Shown here one piece after another: positions 1 to 9,167 of a stretch of 64,000 nt of DNA. A program made the translations under genes and the position numbers. Position 1 is the stretch's first letter, and each line of letters starts with the position of its first letter. The notes under the pieces were generated by a model that did not search any database, was not told where the DNA came from, and saw nothing but the letters and a program-made list of their open reading frames with translations. The stretch spans positions 25,693-89,692 of the forward strand of contig NZ_JAERSD010000017.1 of assembly GCF_017912555.1 (NCBI RefSeq), in the 5' to 3' direction. Source of the DNA: Bacillus sp. REN3 (GTDB taxonomy: Bacteria; Bacillota; Bacilli; Bacillales; Cytobacillaceae).

Positions 1-64
1 GAAATCATCAAATCGGGTGGGTCGTTCCGTTGCTGCACGCTCCCAATCTTGAGATGTTAGTCCG
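1..64 (+). other. possible 3' end of an upstream gene
   Basis: One forward frame is open from the window edge to a TAG near base 50 and would encode about 16 residues ending in ARSQS. A U-tailed hairpin follows directly, so a plus-strand gene ending here is plausible. Too little remains to name it. Confidence 0.25.
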
Positions 65-109
65 TATATCCCCTAAATCCTTTTATAGTACAAAGGGGAT
101 ATCTTTTTG
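65..109 (+). terminator. rho-independent terminator
   Basis: ATATCCCC and GGGGATAT form a stem that is followed by a run of five T. It would end whatever gene enters from the left edge and insulates the symporter gene downstream. Confidence 0.7.
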
Positions 110-212
110 TGGAAAAATTAGTTTATATAGAATTTAAATATTTTAATTGTTCTCTAAACGAAATTATCTTATAATTCAAAATAGAAAGAAATAAATACAA
201 AGGGGGATTACT

Positions 213-1676
213 TTGTCAGATTTCGTAAATGGTTTAAATGGTATTCTATGGAGTACACCAGTTATTTACATTATCCTTGGTATTGGGCTGATGTTCTCCA
301 TCCTGACCAGGTTCCTGCAGGTCAGGCACATTAAGGACATGGTATTGCTCATGTTCAAAGGCAGAAGTTCTGATGCTGGCGTTTCATCTTTTCAGGCATT
401 ATCCATTGCTCTTTCGGGCCGCGTTGGAACAGGTAACATTGCTGGTACTGCTACAGCGATTGCAATGGGAGGACCTGGGGCAGTATTCTGGATGTGGACA
501 ATCGCCTTCATCGGTGCGGGCAGCGCATTCGTTGAATCAACTCTTGCGCAAATTTACAAAGTGAGACAAGGTGGTCTATATCGAGGAGGACCTGCTTATT
601 ACATTGAAAAGGGACTTGGAATCAGGTGGTTCGCCATTGCATTCGCGATAGCCGCTCTCCTAGCGATGTCGCTCCTGATGCCAGGCATCCAATCGAACTC
701 GATTGCTTTGGGAATTGAAAACGCTTTCGGTATAAGTAAAACATTCACAGGTTTATTTATTATCGTACTCCTAGGCTTGATCATTTTTGGAGGAGTCAAA
801 CGAATTGCGACTGTTGCACAATATACTGTGCCATTCATGGCTGTAGGTTACATTGTGGTAGCGCTCGTAATCATTGGTATGAACATCGCAGAAGTGCCGG
901 GAGTGTTCGCCTTGATCTTCAAAAGTGCCTTTGGTGCTGACTCCATGTTTGGCGGAATCCTCGGAAGTGCGATTGCATGGGGAGTCAAACGGGGAATCTA
1001 TTCAAACGAAGCTGGCCAGGGGACAGGACCGCATGCTGCTGCTGCGGCTGAGGTATCGCACCCTGCAAAGCAAGGACTTGTCCAGGCATTTTCTGTTTAT
1101 ATCGATACCCTTTTCGTTTGCTCGGCAACTGCATTCATGATTCTGTTCACAGGTATGTTCAATACAGTCGGCCCAGACGGGAAGACATTCCTAGTCGAAA
1201 AATTGCCTGGAGTTCAAGCTGGCCCTGGATATACCCAGGCTGCAGTAGACGCTGTCATCCCAGGTTTTGGTGCAGGGTTTGTCGCCATCGCTCTATTCTT
1301 CTTCGCATTCACGACTATTATGGCATATTATTATATGGCTGAAACAAATATCGCTTACCTTCTTCGCGGCAGGGATGGAAAGTTGCCAATGTTCATTCTT
1401 AAAGTTGTGATCCTTGGTGCTACCTTCTATGGGGCAGTGAAGGAAGCAGAACTTGCATGGGCGCTTGGAGATGCAGGACTGGGGTTGATGGTGTGGCTCA
1501 ACCTCATCGCAATCGTTCTGCTTGCAAAGCCTGCCCTGATTGCGCTTAAGGATTATGAAGAACAGAAGAAGCAAGGCCTCGATCCGGTTTTCAATTCCAA
1601 GAAGCTTGGAATCAAGAATGCTGAATATTGGGAAGAAGAATATAAATTTGATCATGAAAACGAAAAAGTTTCGTGA
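213..1676 (+). CDS. alanine/glycine:cation symporter (AlsT/AGCS family)
   Basis: Sodium-coupled amino acid uptake carrier of the cytoplasmic membrane. The 487 residues are almost wholly hydrophobic with about ten membrane segments and carry the family signatures SGRVGTGNIAGTATA near residue 68 and the SNEAGQGTGPHAAAAA loop near residue 264. The start is a TTG seven bases behind AAAGGGGG; no better ATG is available. The C-terminus is a charged cytoplasmic tail. It stands alone between two terminators. A second member of the family lies at 25377-26819 next to parC, which is the position of B. subtilis alsT, so this copy is a paralogue whose preferred substrate (alanine, glycine or glutamine) cannot be told from sequence. 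Confidence 0.93.
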   Translation: MSDFVNGLNGILWSTPVIYIILGIGLMFSILTRFLQVRHIKDMVLLMFKGRSSDAGVSSFQALSIALSGRVGTGNIAGTATAIAMGGPGAVFWMWTIAFIGAGSAFVESTLAQIYKVRQGGLYRGGPAYYIEKGLGIRWFAIAFAIAALLAMSLLMPGIQSNSIALGIENAFGISKTFTGLFIIVLLGLIIFGGVKRIATVAQYTVPFMAVGYIVVALVIIGMNIAEVPGVFALIFKSAFGADSMFGGILGSAIAWGVKRGIYSNEAGQGTGPHAAAAAEVSHPAKQGLVQAFSVYIDTLFVCSATAFMILFTGMFNTVGPDGKTFLVEKLPGVQAGPGYTQAAVDAVIPGFGAGFVAIALFFFAFTTIMAYYYMAETNIAYLLRGRDGKLPMFILKVVILGATFYGAVKEAELAWALGDAGLGLMVWLNLIAIVLLAKPALIALKDYEEQKKQGLDPVFNSKKLGIKNAEYWEEEYKFDHENEKVS

Positions 1677-1686
1677 TGATTGATCG

Positions 1687-1724
1687 AAAATGGGCCAACC
1701 GCTGCAGGCTGGCCCATTTTTTCA
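1687..1724 (+). terminator. rho-independent terminator of the symporter gene
   Basis: AAAATGGGCCA and TGGCCCATTTT pair, with a T-rich tail, 11 bases after the stop codon. Confidence 0.85.
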
Positions 1725-1799
1725 TTTCCAGGAAAGGGTATAATATTGTAATAGGGGAAGGCTGAAGAACAGAAGCCATTTTAAGCGGGAGGATGCTAT

Positions 1800-2711
1800 A
1801 TGAGAATGCTATCCATTGACGGTGGCGGAATCAGAGGGGTGTTCCCAATTTCGATTTTGCAATCAATCGAGGATGAACTGCAAAGACCGGTGGGCGAACT
1901 ATTCGATTTAATTGCGGGTACCAGTACAGGTGCTATCATAGCATCAGCTGCGGCGATTGGCATACCGATGGAAACACTGATGGATAAATATCAAAGGTAT
2001 GGCGAGCAAATATTCACGAAAAACGCCAAGATCGGGCTTTTTAAAAGCGTTTATAGTGACCGATATTTAAGGCGGCTGCTGAAAATATCATTTGGTGATA
2101 TGGAATTGGCAGAAGTCGAGAAACCATTGGTTATCCCTGCTGTTGATATAACGAATGGAAAACCATTCATCCACCGGTCCGATTTTGGGTTTGCCAAGGA
2201 AAATGAGTTGGGGGTTAAGCTCTGGGATGCTGTCCTGTCTTCGTGTTCGGCACCAATCTATTTTCCTCCGAACAATATAAATAACAAATATCTATCAATT
2301 GATGGAGGGCTTTGGGCAAATAATCCGTCGCTTGTCTGCATCACGGAAGCCTTGAAGCATTTCAAAACCGATCTGCGAGATATAACTATATTCTCCCTTG
2401 GCACTGGCCAGCAACGGATCGATTTTACTATCGATGAGGACGATGAGTGGGGAATCCGCCAGTGGCTGCCATTCCAGTTCCCGTCTATGAAGGTAACCCC
2501 TAAGCTACTCGATTTGGCTATGGACCTGTCTTCAGAGTCTGTCTCATATCACAGCAGTATTTTGCTTGGCGGAAATTATTTGCGCCTGAATGAAGGGCTT
2601 TCAGCTGAAATTCCTTTTGACGATGCTGGCTGTATGGAGGAATTGACGCATCTCGGGAAAAAAGTATTTATGGATAGGAAAACAGAAATAATCGATTTTT
2701 TAAAGAAGTAG
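1800..2711 (+). CDS. patatin-like phospholipase
   Basis: Predicted acyl hydrolase acting on membrane lipids through a Ser-Asp dyad. Visible motifs are the oxyanion-hole DGGGIRG at residues 6-12, the nucleophile elbow GTSTG around residue 42 and the catalytic DGG around residue 166. No signal peptide is present, so it is cytoplasmic. The 303-residue length is normal for bacterial patatins. The ATG has GGGAGG seven bases upstream. It is a single gene followed by a DUF1292 gene with its own ribosome binding site 65 bases away. The physiological substrate is unknown. Confidence 0.9.
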   Translation: MRMLSIDGGGIRGVFPISILQSIEDELQRPVGELFDLIAGTSTGAIIASAAAIGIPMETLMDKYQRYGEQIFTKNAKIGLFKSVYSDRYLRRLLKISFGDMELAEVEKPLVIPAVDITNGKPFIHRSDFGFAKENELGVKLWDAVLSSCSAPIYFPPNNINNKYLSIDGGLWANNPSLVCITEALKHFKTDLRDITIFSLGTGQQRIDFTIDEDDEWGIRQWLPFQFPSMKVTPKLLDLAMDLSSESVSYHSSILLGGNYLRLNEGLSAEIPFDDAGCMEELTHLGKKVFMDRKTEIIDFLKK

Positions 2712-2776
2712 AACGAAAAGTTTATTAATAGGAATCAAGGCTGAAAGGCCTTAATCGAACGAAAGGGAGGAAGGAC

Positions 2777-3046
2777 ATGGATAAGCTGGAAATAGGAGAA
2801 GTTTTCACAATCATTGATGAGAATGACGAAGAATTGGAGGTTGAGGTGATCGGTTCTGCCACAATAGGAAATGATTCGTATGCAGCGGTAAGTTTTATAG
2901 AAGACCTTCAGGCAGGAACAGAGGGTGACATTGATCTGTTTTTTTTGAAAGTAGATCAGGAGGGTGATTTTGCTGCTATTGAGTCAGATGAAGAGTTCGA
3001 GAAAGTCTCAGCTGCATTTGACGAAATGCTCAAAAGGGAGAACTAG
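2777..3046 (+). CDS. DUF1292 family acidic protein
   Basis: An 89-residue, strongly acidic protein with the usual DUF1292 pattern: an N-terminal beta-rich segment (FTIIDENDEELEVEVIG), then YAAVSF, then a ratio of acidic residues ending in FEKVSAAFDEML. B. subtilis YrzB is the named relative. The family has no agreed function. The start follows a strong GGGAGG. It is separated from the neighbouring genes by short spacers and may be monocistronic. Confidence 0.82.
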   Translation: MDKLEIGEVFTIIDENDEELEVEVIGSATIGNDSYAAVSFIEDLQAGTEGDIDLFFLKVDQEGDFAAIESDEEFEKVSAAFDEMLKREN

Positions 3047-3130
3047 CGGCAGGGAAGGGTTGTCTATCCTTCTTGGCTGACGAATTTATTTACTGTGATT
3101 TTGCTGTGAGGGGATAAGGAGGAGACCACA

Positions 3131-3907
3131 ATGAATGAAAAAGAGAATGTTCAAATCCAATTTGGCAAAAATGCCGGAAACTATGTTACAAGTACAGCGC
3201 ATGCAGAAGGGGCAGATCTGGCTGAATTAGTTGAAATCGTAAAAAATCATCGAACCAGGGGCTCCATTTTGGATATAGCGACAGGTGGCGGACATGTAGC
3301 GAATGCTTTAGCCCCGCTTGCCGAAGTGGTGATTGCTTATGATATAACCGAGAAAATGCTGGAAAAAGCAGAGGAGTTCATTCATGGAAATGGGCATCGA
3401 AATGTGAAATTTGTCTGTGGCGATGCCGAGAACCTTTCATTTCCGGATTCATCTTTTGATATTGTAACTTGCAGGATTGCTGCCCATCACTTTCCACATG
3501 TGGAACGATTTGTGCAAGAAGTATTCCGGGTATTAAAAGCAGGTGGGCTATTTATTCTTGTGGACAATGTAGCGCCTGAGCTGGAAGAATACGATGAATT
3601 CTATAATGCGATTGAAAAGAAAAGGGATCCAAGCCACTTCCGGGCACATAAAAAGTCAAAGTGGATTACATTTGTAGAGAGCGCAGGCATGCAAGTTAGG
3701 AGCATGAGGACCTTTGTGAAGAAATTCCAGTATGAAATATGGTGTGCAAGAATGGCTCTCCCGGCTGATGATAAAAATGAGTTGAGTACATATATGAAGG
3801 ACGCTGCGAAAGATATCAGAGATCACTTTTCGCTTGAAGTAAATGAATCGGGTCAGATAGAGGGCTTCATTGGGGAAAGCATCCTGCTTGCATCTGTAAA
3901 GAAGTGA
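3131..3907 (+). CDS. class I SAM-dependent methyltransferase
   Basis: Small-molecule methyltransferase of the UbiE/YcgJ type, 258 residues. The SAM-binding motif I is DIATGGGHVA around residues 49-58, motif II has an acidic YDITEKML after the second strand, and CGDAENLSFPDSSFDIV gives the adenine-binding Asp and the post-motif. The substrate cannot be deduced; ubiE itself is unlikely because the flanking genes have no role in menaquinone synthesis. AAGGAGG lies nine bases before the ATG. Confidence 0.88.
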   Translation: MNEKENVQIQFGKNAGNYVTSTAHAEGADLAELVEIVKNHRTRGSILDIATGGGHVANALAPLAEVVIAYDITEKMLEKAEEFIHGNGHRNVKFVCGDAENLSFPDSSFDIVTCRIAAHHFPHVERFVQEVFRVLKAGGLFILVDNVAPELEEYDEFYNAIEKKRDPSHFRAHKKSKWITFVESAGMQVRSMRTFVKKFQYEIWCARMALPADDKNELSTYMKDAAKDIRDHFSLEVNESGQIEGFIGESILLASVKK

Positions 3908-3967
3908 ATGGGTAAAAAAGGGGAAATGGCAAACGTGTCGAATTGATTCTGAAAGGAGTTGATTCAA

Positions 3968-4237
3968 TTGGATAGCGTCATTATAGTAACCTTCAAGATA
4001 AAAGGAATCCCCATTCCTATAAAAATAGCATCCTCAAATGAACCAAGCAAGGACCAGATTCAAAAGAAAATCACGGATCTAGCCAAAGGATATGACTTAA
4101 TTGGCGAGATTCAATTCAAGAAACTTCTTAAGGAAAAAGGACAGAAAATGTATATCTATGAGATTGGCGGCAGAAAATGCATCGTTCTTGTTGAACGGCT
4201 GGAAAAAATCAAAGAGTTCGAGGAAATCAGCTCATGA
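3968..4237 (+). CDS. hypothetical protein, about 89 residues
   Basis: I do not recognise this family. The protein is basic in the middle and has an N-terminal beta strand (SVIIVTFKIKGIPIPIKI), a helix with DQIQKKITDLAKGYDLIGEIQF, and a C-terminal strand-helix CIVLVERLEKIKEF. The TTG at 3968 is nine bases behind AAAGGAG; the TTG at 3959 touches the ribosome binding site and is less likely. It lies 60 bases after the methyltransferase and is followed by a terminator, so the two may share a transcript. Confidence 0.6.
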   Translation: MDSVIIVTFKIKGIPIPIKIASSNEPSKDQIQKKITDLAKGYDLIGEIQFKKLLKEKGQKMYIYEIGGRKCIVLVERLEKIKEFEEISS

Positions 4238-4244
4238 AAGAGTC

Positions 4245-4280
4245 TCACCCAGGAACCAATCGTTCCTGGGTGATGTTTTA
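4245..4280 (+). terminator. rho-independent terminator
   Basis: TCACCCAGGAAC pairs with GTTCCTGGGTGA across a five-base loop, followed by TGTTTTA. Confidence 0.8.
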
Positions 4281-4313
4281 ATGAGCTATCGATTCCTGTT
4301 TCGATTAGAAGTC

Positions 4314-5444
4314 TCATCTAAATACATAATTTTGATTTACCAGTGTTTGTCCGATCACGTTTGCCGCGCTTGAATGATCTTTTGCATCGAGGCCGGCTTC
4401 CCAGATCATCATCCCGCCAAGCTGCTGGTCGATTGCCAGCGTTGTTTTCTTTTTTAGAGTTGAATGGCCATTATAATGATAGGTCATTCCGTTAAGGGTT
4501 ACCGAGTCCTTAACGATATTCCCGGGATTGTTTTTCATCAGCGCTTCGTATGATACTTGTTTTGCACCCGGGTCTTCAGGCTGTCCATATAACGGCACCC
4601 CCAGGATAAGCTTTTCACGTGAATACCCATGTCGATCAAAAAGACGAGTCCAATAGTTAATGATATTTTGGGAATAAGAGATCGTTGAAAGGTTGGCAGC
4701 ATTGTATCCGCCATCCCACTGTCCATCATAAGCCATTAAATGGACTCGCTCAAAATATTCGAACATGCCAGGTTCAAAGACAACCGAATCGTTCTCCATC
4801 CCGCTGATACTATTGATCTTAGCATTTACAGCAATGGATAATTCCTTCCCGGCGGGCCGCAGCATGACACTGAGATCTCTTACAAAAGCAGCCAAATGGG
4901 CTGCATCTTCTTTTGTCCGCGGATGCTCGAAATCAATATCAATGCCGTCAAGTTTTTCTTTCCTTACCAACATTGTCAATTCGGATGCCAATCTTTTCCT
5001 GCTGCCAGGGCTGGAAATCGCCTTTTTAAAGTAGGGGTAGGACTCGCCTCCATGAATATGGTACCAGCCCCCGACTGCTAGGATAACCTTCGTGCCTTGC
5101 TGATTTGCCTCAGAAACGATTTTCCGGAGGTGTTCGAGGGCACGATCCCCATTTAGCAGCACGTCTCCATCAGCGGTTGGATGGGCAAATGAGAAAATGA
5201 TATGAGTGTAGTAAGCCATGTTAATTTTTTCAGGGTCCCGAAAGTCCTGTACATATCCAGCCAGGATTTTTGGGTTTGCACTCTTTGTTTTGGGAACAGA
5301 CTTCTTTCCTGCACCTTTTTGTGATTTAGGAACGACAGTATCAGTAGATGTATTTACGGAATCATGTACGCGGTCGTATACAGCCATAGAACCGCCAATC
5401 AGGACCAAGATAGCCGCAGCAATGAAGAATGAACGTTTTTTCAT
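4314..5444 (-). CDS. glycoside hydrolase family 18 protein (chitinase-like)
   Basis: Secreted or membrane-anchored hydrolase of N-acetylglucosamine-containing glycans. Residues 3-23 form a signal or anchor helix after KKR, then a Ser/Lys-rich linker leads to the TIM barrel starting at ILAGYVQDF. The catalytic DxxDxDxE is present as DGIDIDFE near residue 170, and SxGG-like AVGGW precedes it. The chosen ATG has GGGAGG eight bases upstream; an upstream in-frame start lacks one. No LysM or chitin-binding domain is visible. A role in spore or vegetative wall turnover is a family-based inference. The gene is convergent with the short gene at 3968-4237. Confidence 0.88.
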   Translation of the reverse strand: MKKRSFFIAAAILVLIGGSMAVYDRVHDSVNTSTDTVVPKSQKGAGKKSVPKTKSANPKILAGYVQDFRDPEKINMAYYTHIIFSFAHPTADGDVLLNGDRALEHLRKIVSEANQQGTKVILAVGGWYHIHGGESYPYFKKAISSPGSRKRLASELTMLVRKEKLDGIDIDFEHPRTKEDAAHLAAFVRDLSVMLRPAGKELSIAVNAKINSISGMENDSVVFEPGMFEYFERVHLMAYDGQWDGGYNAANLSTISYSQNIINYWTRLFDRHGYSREKLILGVPLYGQPEDPGAKQVSYEALMKNNPGNIVKDSVTLNGMTYHYNGHSTLKKKTTLAIDQQLGGMMIWEAGLDAKDHSSAANVIGQTLVNQNYVFR

Positions 5445-5597
5445 GAACTGTCCTCCCAAAAAAATCATCAATCATAGGAAATTGTAACAGATATACTCCG
5501 TCCAATTTCATGGAAATATCAGGATTGGCTGCTTTGACCAGGATTAATTCAGATGGATCCGGGAATAAAGGAAATAGTATAGAAGATAGGAGCCTGT

Positions 5598-6395
5598 ATG
5601 ATGGAATCAAAAGTGCTAACAATAAATAATGCAGATATTTCCTATTACGATATAGGAAAAGGAAAACCGATTGTTTTGCTTCACGGATTTGCGGGCAGCA
5701 AAAAATATTGGGAAAAAGTCGCGCCTGACCTGGCCTCTGATTACGGGGTAATTATTCCTGATCTGCCTGGACATGGCGAATCGGGAATGTCAGGTGAGCG
5801 GAGTTCTATAGAAGATATGGCCGTGGTCATGAAAGAGTTCCTTGAGGGGTTATCAGTTGATCAAGTGACGATGTTCGGACATTCGATGGGAGGGTATATT
5901 ACCCTGGCCTTCACTGAAATGTATCCTGAAAAGTTGAGTGGTTTTTCCCTTGTTCACTCAACTACGCTTCCAGATTCAGATGAAGCGAAGGAAGGCAGGG
6001 ACTCCAATGCCAAAAAAGTTCTTGAGGATGGTTTCTATGAAATTATGGCCGGGTTGTCAAAAAAGCTCTTTTCTCCTGACAACTATGAGAAAAACGCTGA
6101 AGATATTAAAAGAATGGTGGATATCGGGATATCCACCTCCGATAAGGGTGTTATAAATGCATTGCTGTCGATGAAAGAGCGGCCAGACAGGACGCAAGTG
6201 CTTGAAAGGACCGACCTGCCTGTGCTTGTGATAACGGGTGATAAAGATCAAATCATTCCAGCAGAGAAAGCCTTTTGGTCCGACAGGCCTCAAATCAGGC
6301 GGGAATCGATCGATGGCGCTGGACACATGAGCATGATTGAACAGCCAAAAGAACTGGTAAGGATCATGAAAGATTTTCTTGATGAACTTCATTGA
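5598..6395 (+). CDS. alpha/beta fold hydrolase
   Basis: Cytoplasmic serine hydrolase of 265 residues. HGFAGSKKYW carries the oxyanion HG motif, GHSMGG near residue 95 holds the nucleophile Ser, VLVITGDKDQIIP provides the acid Asp and DGAGHM the catalytic His. The full triad is therefore intact. ATGATG follows AGGAG by five or eight bases, so the start may be one codon later. The substrate is unknown; the family covers esterases, dehalogenases and lactonases. It stands alone and ends at a terminator. Confidence 0.88.
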   Translation: MMESKVLTINNADISYYDIGKGKPIVLLHGFAGSKKYWEKVAPDLASDYGVIIPDLPGHGESGMSGERSSIEDMAVVMKEFLEGLSVDQVTMFGHSMGGYITLAFTEMYPEKLSGFSLVHSTTLPDSDEAKEGRDSNAKKVLEDGFYEIMAGLSKKLFSPDNYEKNAEDIKRMVDIGISTSDKGVINALLSMKERPDRTQVLERTDLPVLVITGDKDQIIPAEKAFWSDRPQIRRESIDGAGHMSMIEQPKELVRIMKDFLDELH

Positions 6396-6402
6396 TAATG
6401 GC

Positions 6403-6433
6403 ACCTGCCCATAAAAAGGGCAGGTTTCATTGT
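6403..6433 (+). terminator. rho-independent terminator
   Basis: ACCTGCCC and GGGCAGGT form an eight-pair stem just after the hydrolase stop codon. The T tail is weak (TTCATTGTG). Confidence 0.65.
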
Positions 6434-6483
6434 GTGAAAGGCAAAATCATCCGCAAAACATGACTAAGGAAAGGATTTTCTGA

Positions 6484-6771
6484 ATGGTTAAGGAAATGAT
6501 TCTAAATGGATACAGCATACAATTAACTCAATACAAAGAAAGGCTTGAAGAAGGCTTGCATAAGGTATCAATCAAGTTCAATGTGACGAGTGAGGAGTAT
6601 TATCCAATCACTACACTGCTATATCAAGATGAAATGCTTGTAGAGATTCCTGAAACCGGATTGGAGTTTACCGGAAAAATAACAGAGTATTCCACATCGG
6701 TCACCAACCTTTATCAAGAAGGCCAAACTGGCCAATTTAGCGTCACATTTATGGAAGCAAGGGATCAATAG
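6484..6771 (+). CDS. DUF3219 family protein (YkvR-like)
   Basis: A 95-residue beta-rich protein that fits the DUF3219 pattern: KVSIKFNVTSEEYY, LLYQDEMLVEIPE, then ITEYSTSVTNLY. B. subtilis YkvR is the named relative and has no assigned function. Its TAG stop is directly followed by the ATG of the LLM oxidoreductase, so the two genes are almost certainly co-transcribed and translationally coupled. Confidence 0.68.
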   Translation: MVKEMILNGYSIQLTQYKERLEEGLHKVSIKFNVTSEEYYPITTLLYQDEMLVEIPETGLEFTGKITEYSTSVTNLYQEGQTGQFSVTFMEARDQ

Positions 6772-7767
6772 ATGAAGCTTAGTATTCTTGACCAAGCCCC
6801 TATTTCTGCGGACCAGACGGCCAAGGAAGCTCTTGAAGCGTCTGTGAAGCTTGCCCAGGCAGCTGAAGATGTTGGGTATGAGCGTTATTGGATCGCTGAG
6901 CACCATGATATTCCAGGCCTTGCTTGCCCTGCTCCTGAGGTTATGCTTGGTTACATAGGAGCACAGACACGACAGATCCGAATTGGCTCTGGCGCTGTCC
7001 TTTTGCCTCACTATAAACCATTCAAAGTGGCAGAAGTTTTCAATATGCTGGCCACGCTGTTTCCTGGAAGGATCGATATGGGAATCGGCAGAGCTCCAGG
7101 CGGATCGGCGGAAGTAACCAATGCGCTATCGGACAGTTTCCTGCAACGTGTATGGAAGATGCCTGAATTGCTGAAGGAATTGCTCCATTTTATCAACAAT
7201 GATTTTCCCGATGATCACGATTTTTCCAGTGTGTGTGCTTCTCCACTTCCAGAAATCAAACCGCAACCATGGCTCCTTGGTACCAGCGAAAAAAGCGCCC
7301 TCCTGGCTGCCGAGCTTGGAATGGCCTACGCTTTTGGCCATTTCATGAGCGATAAGGATGCAGGCAGGATTTTACAATCTTACTATGATACATTCCATTC
7401 ACGGGGACAATCTTCCAGGCCACAGTCGATAGTAACGGTAAATGCATATTGCGCGGAGACAACTGAGAAAGCGGAGGAAATTGCCCTGAGTTCTCTGATT
7501 TGGTCGCTGCAAAAAGAGAATGGAGAAGCAAATTCCGGTGTTCCTTCCATTGAAGAGGCAAAAGCCTATCCGCTGAACGAGTCTGTTAAAGATACGATTG
7601 AAAAAATGAAAAGGAAAATGATTATCGGCAATCCTGCGCAAGTCAAAGAGAAACTTATCGGTCTTCAGGAACAATATAAGGCAGATGAAATCATGATAGT
7701 GACTACAACACATAGCCTAGAGGACAGGATCCATTCTTACAAACTGATAGGACAAGAATTATTATGA
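6772..7767 (+). CDS. LLM class flavin-dependent oxidoreductase
   Basis: Luciferase-like monooxygenase using reduced flavin. The 331 residues begin LSILDQAPISADQT and show WIAEHHDIPGLACPAPEVM, IRIGSGAVLLPHY and GRIDMGIGRAPGG, which are hallmarks of the bacterial alkanal-monooxygenase-like group close to YtmO/YddN. It starts on the base after the stop of the DUF3219 gene. The substrate is unknown. Confidence 0.9.
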   Translation: MKLSILDQAPISADQTAKEALEASVKLAQAAEDVGYERYWIAEHHDIPGLACPAPEVMLGYIGAQTRQIRIGSGAVLLPHYKPFKVAEVFNMLATLFPGRIDMGIGRAPGGSAEVTNALSDSFLQRVWKMPELLKELLHFINNDFPDDHDFSSVCASPLPEIKPQPWLLGTSEKSALLAAELGMAYAFGHFMSDKDAGRILQSYYDTFHSRGQSSRPQSIVTVNAYCAETTEKAEEIALSSLIWSLQKENGEANSGVPSIEEAKAYPLNESVKDTIEKMKRKMIIGNPAQVKEKLIGLQEQYKADEIMIVTTTHSLEDRIHSYKLIGQELL

Positions 7768-7988
7768 ATCATGAATGGCTAGATCTATGTTTCTTCAAAT
7801 TGTATCCAGAGTTGGCACTAATGTGGTTTGCCATGCCTTGCATCGGTCTTCAATAAGTACCCTCTTAACAAATCGCTCTTTTGAGGTATAATATTATCTG
7901 TGAATCCTTGCAGCCCAACGTTTAGCAAGGATGTAATTCTCAGCCAAGCGCTGCAGATACCGATACAAGTTGAAAGAGAGTGGGATAT

Positions 7989-8708
7989 ATGGGTCGAAAA
8001 TGGAATAACATCAAGGAGAAGAAAGCGTCAAAGGATGCAAATACAAGCCGGGTTTATTCAAAGTTCGCACTGGAAATTTATGTTGCCGCTAGACAGGGGG
8101 AACCAAACCCTGAATCAAACCAGGCATTGAAATTTGTCCTTGAACGCGCCAAGACATACAATGTACCAAGGGTGATCATTGATCGTGCCATTGAGAAGGC
8201 AAAAGGCGGAGCCGAGGAGAATTACGATGAACTCCGTTATGAAGGGTTTGGCCCAAGCGGGTCGATGATCATTGTTGACGCCTTGACGAACAACGTCAAT
8301 CGTACCGCCTCGAATGTGCGGGCAGCTTTTGGCAAAAATGGCGGGAACATGGGGGTTAGCGGATCTGTATCTTATATGTTCGATGCCACTGCAGTCATTG
8401 GTTTTGAAGGAAAAACGGCTGAAGACGCGCTCGAAGTCCTTATGGAAGCAGATGTGGATGCAAGGGATATCATGGAAGAAGGTGATTCAGTCATTGTCTA
8501 TGGAGAACCTGAGCAATTCCATGCCATCCATGAGGCTTTCAAGAATGCAGGAATTAATGATTTTACCGTTGCCGAGCTGACAATGCTTGCTCAAAACGAT
8601 ATTAGCCTAGACCCAGAGGCCCAGGCTCATTTCGAGAAATTGATTGATGCCCTGGAAGATTTAGAAGATGTCCAGCAAGTTTACCATAATGTTGACTTAG
8701 GAGAATAA
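7989..8708 (+). CDS. yeeN: YebC/PmpR (TACO1) family protein, YeeN-type
   Basis: A 239-residue member of the YebC family, cytoplasmic, classically described as a transcriptional regulator and more recently linked to relief of ribosome stalling. It begins [16 protein letters not shown] and carries [10 protein letters not shown] and [16 protein letters not shown], the most conserved family blocks. The sequence is close to B. subtilis YeeN rather than YrbC, judged by its MGRKW start. The ATG at 7989 is preferred over a GTG three codons earlier because of that conserved N-terminus. Confidence 0.92.
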   Translation: MGRKWNNIKEKKASKDANTSRVYSKFALEIYVAARQGEPNPESNQALKFVLERAKTYNVPRVIIDRAIEKAKGGAEENYDELRYEGFGPSGSMIIVDALTNNVNRTASNVRAAFGKNGGNMGVSGSVSYMFDATAVIGFEGKTAEDALEVLMEADVDARDIMEEGDSVIVYGEPEQFHAIHEAFKNAGINDFTVAELTMLAQNDISLDPEAQAHFEKLIDALEDLEDVQQVYHNVDLGE

Positions 8709-8716
8709 AGTTCTCT

Positions 8717-8748
8717 CACCCCATTCATTTGATTGAATGGGTTTTTTG
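8717..8748 (+). terminator. rho-independent terminator of the yeeN-type gene
   Basis: CCCATTCA and TGAATGGG pair across a six-base loop and run into TTTTTT. Confidence 0.88.
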
Positions 8749-8824
8749 TTTAATCCGTTTTCCTATGGGAAATCTATTTGTATAAGATCATTGGATGCAA
8801 TTAGGATGAAAATTATTTCGCTAA

Positions 8825-9007
8825 ATGCATCAATGCCGAAATAAAAAGACAAACTCAATTGAACATACAAAATACCAAAAGAGAAGCCGAAAAGAAATCG
8901 GCGAATGCCTAAGAGAAATGGATTATGAATGGGATATCGAAAGAGCTTTGGAACTCAATTTCGCTACATTCGTTGCGGGAACGACGCTGAACCAGACAAA
9001 TGCATAA
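8825..9007 (+). pseudogene. short ORF, possible remnant
   Basis: A 60-codon open frame with no clear ribosome binding site. The stretch MDYEWDIERALELNFATFV has the charged-then-hydrophobic look of the start of a DUF2892-type membrane protein, but the expected second membrane segment is missing and the downstream frames are closed. It may be a decayed gene or chance. Confidence 0.22.
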
Positions 9008-9167
9008 ACTGTTACATGTAAAAATAGCAACAGCCACAAGTTCCGGTAGAAATTCCTGGCACAAAAACGAACACAAAGCTGCTTTTTGCTTTCGGGGGTA
9101 TAGTCCCTTGAATCCGTGCATTGAAGCTAAAGTGACTGATTAGAAAGATCAAATATGGGTGGTATTG

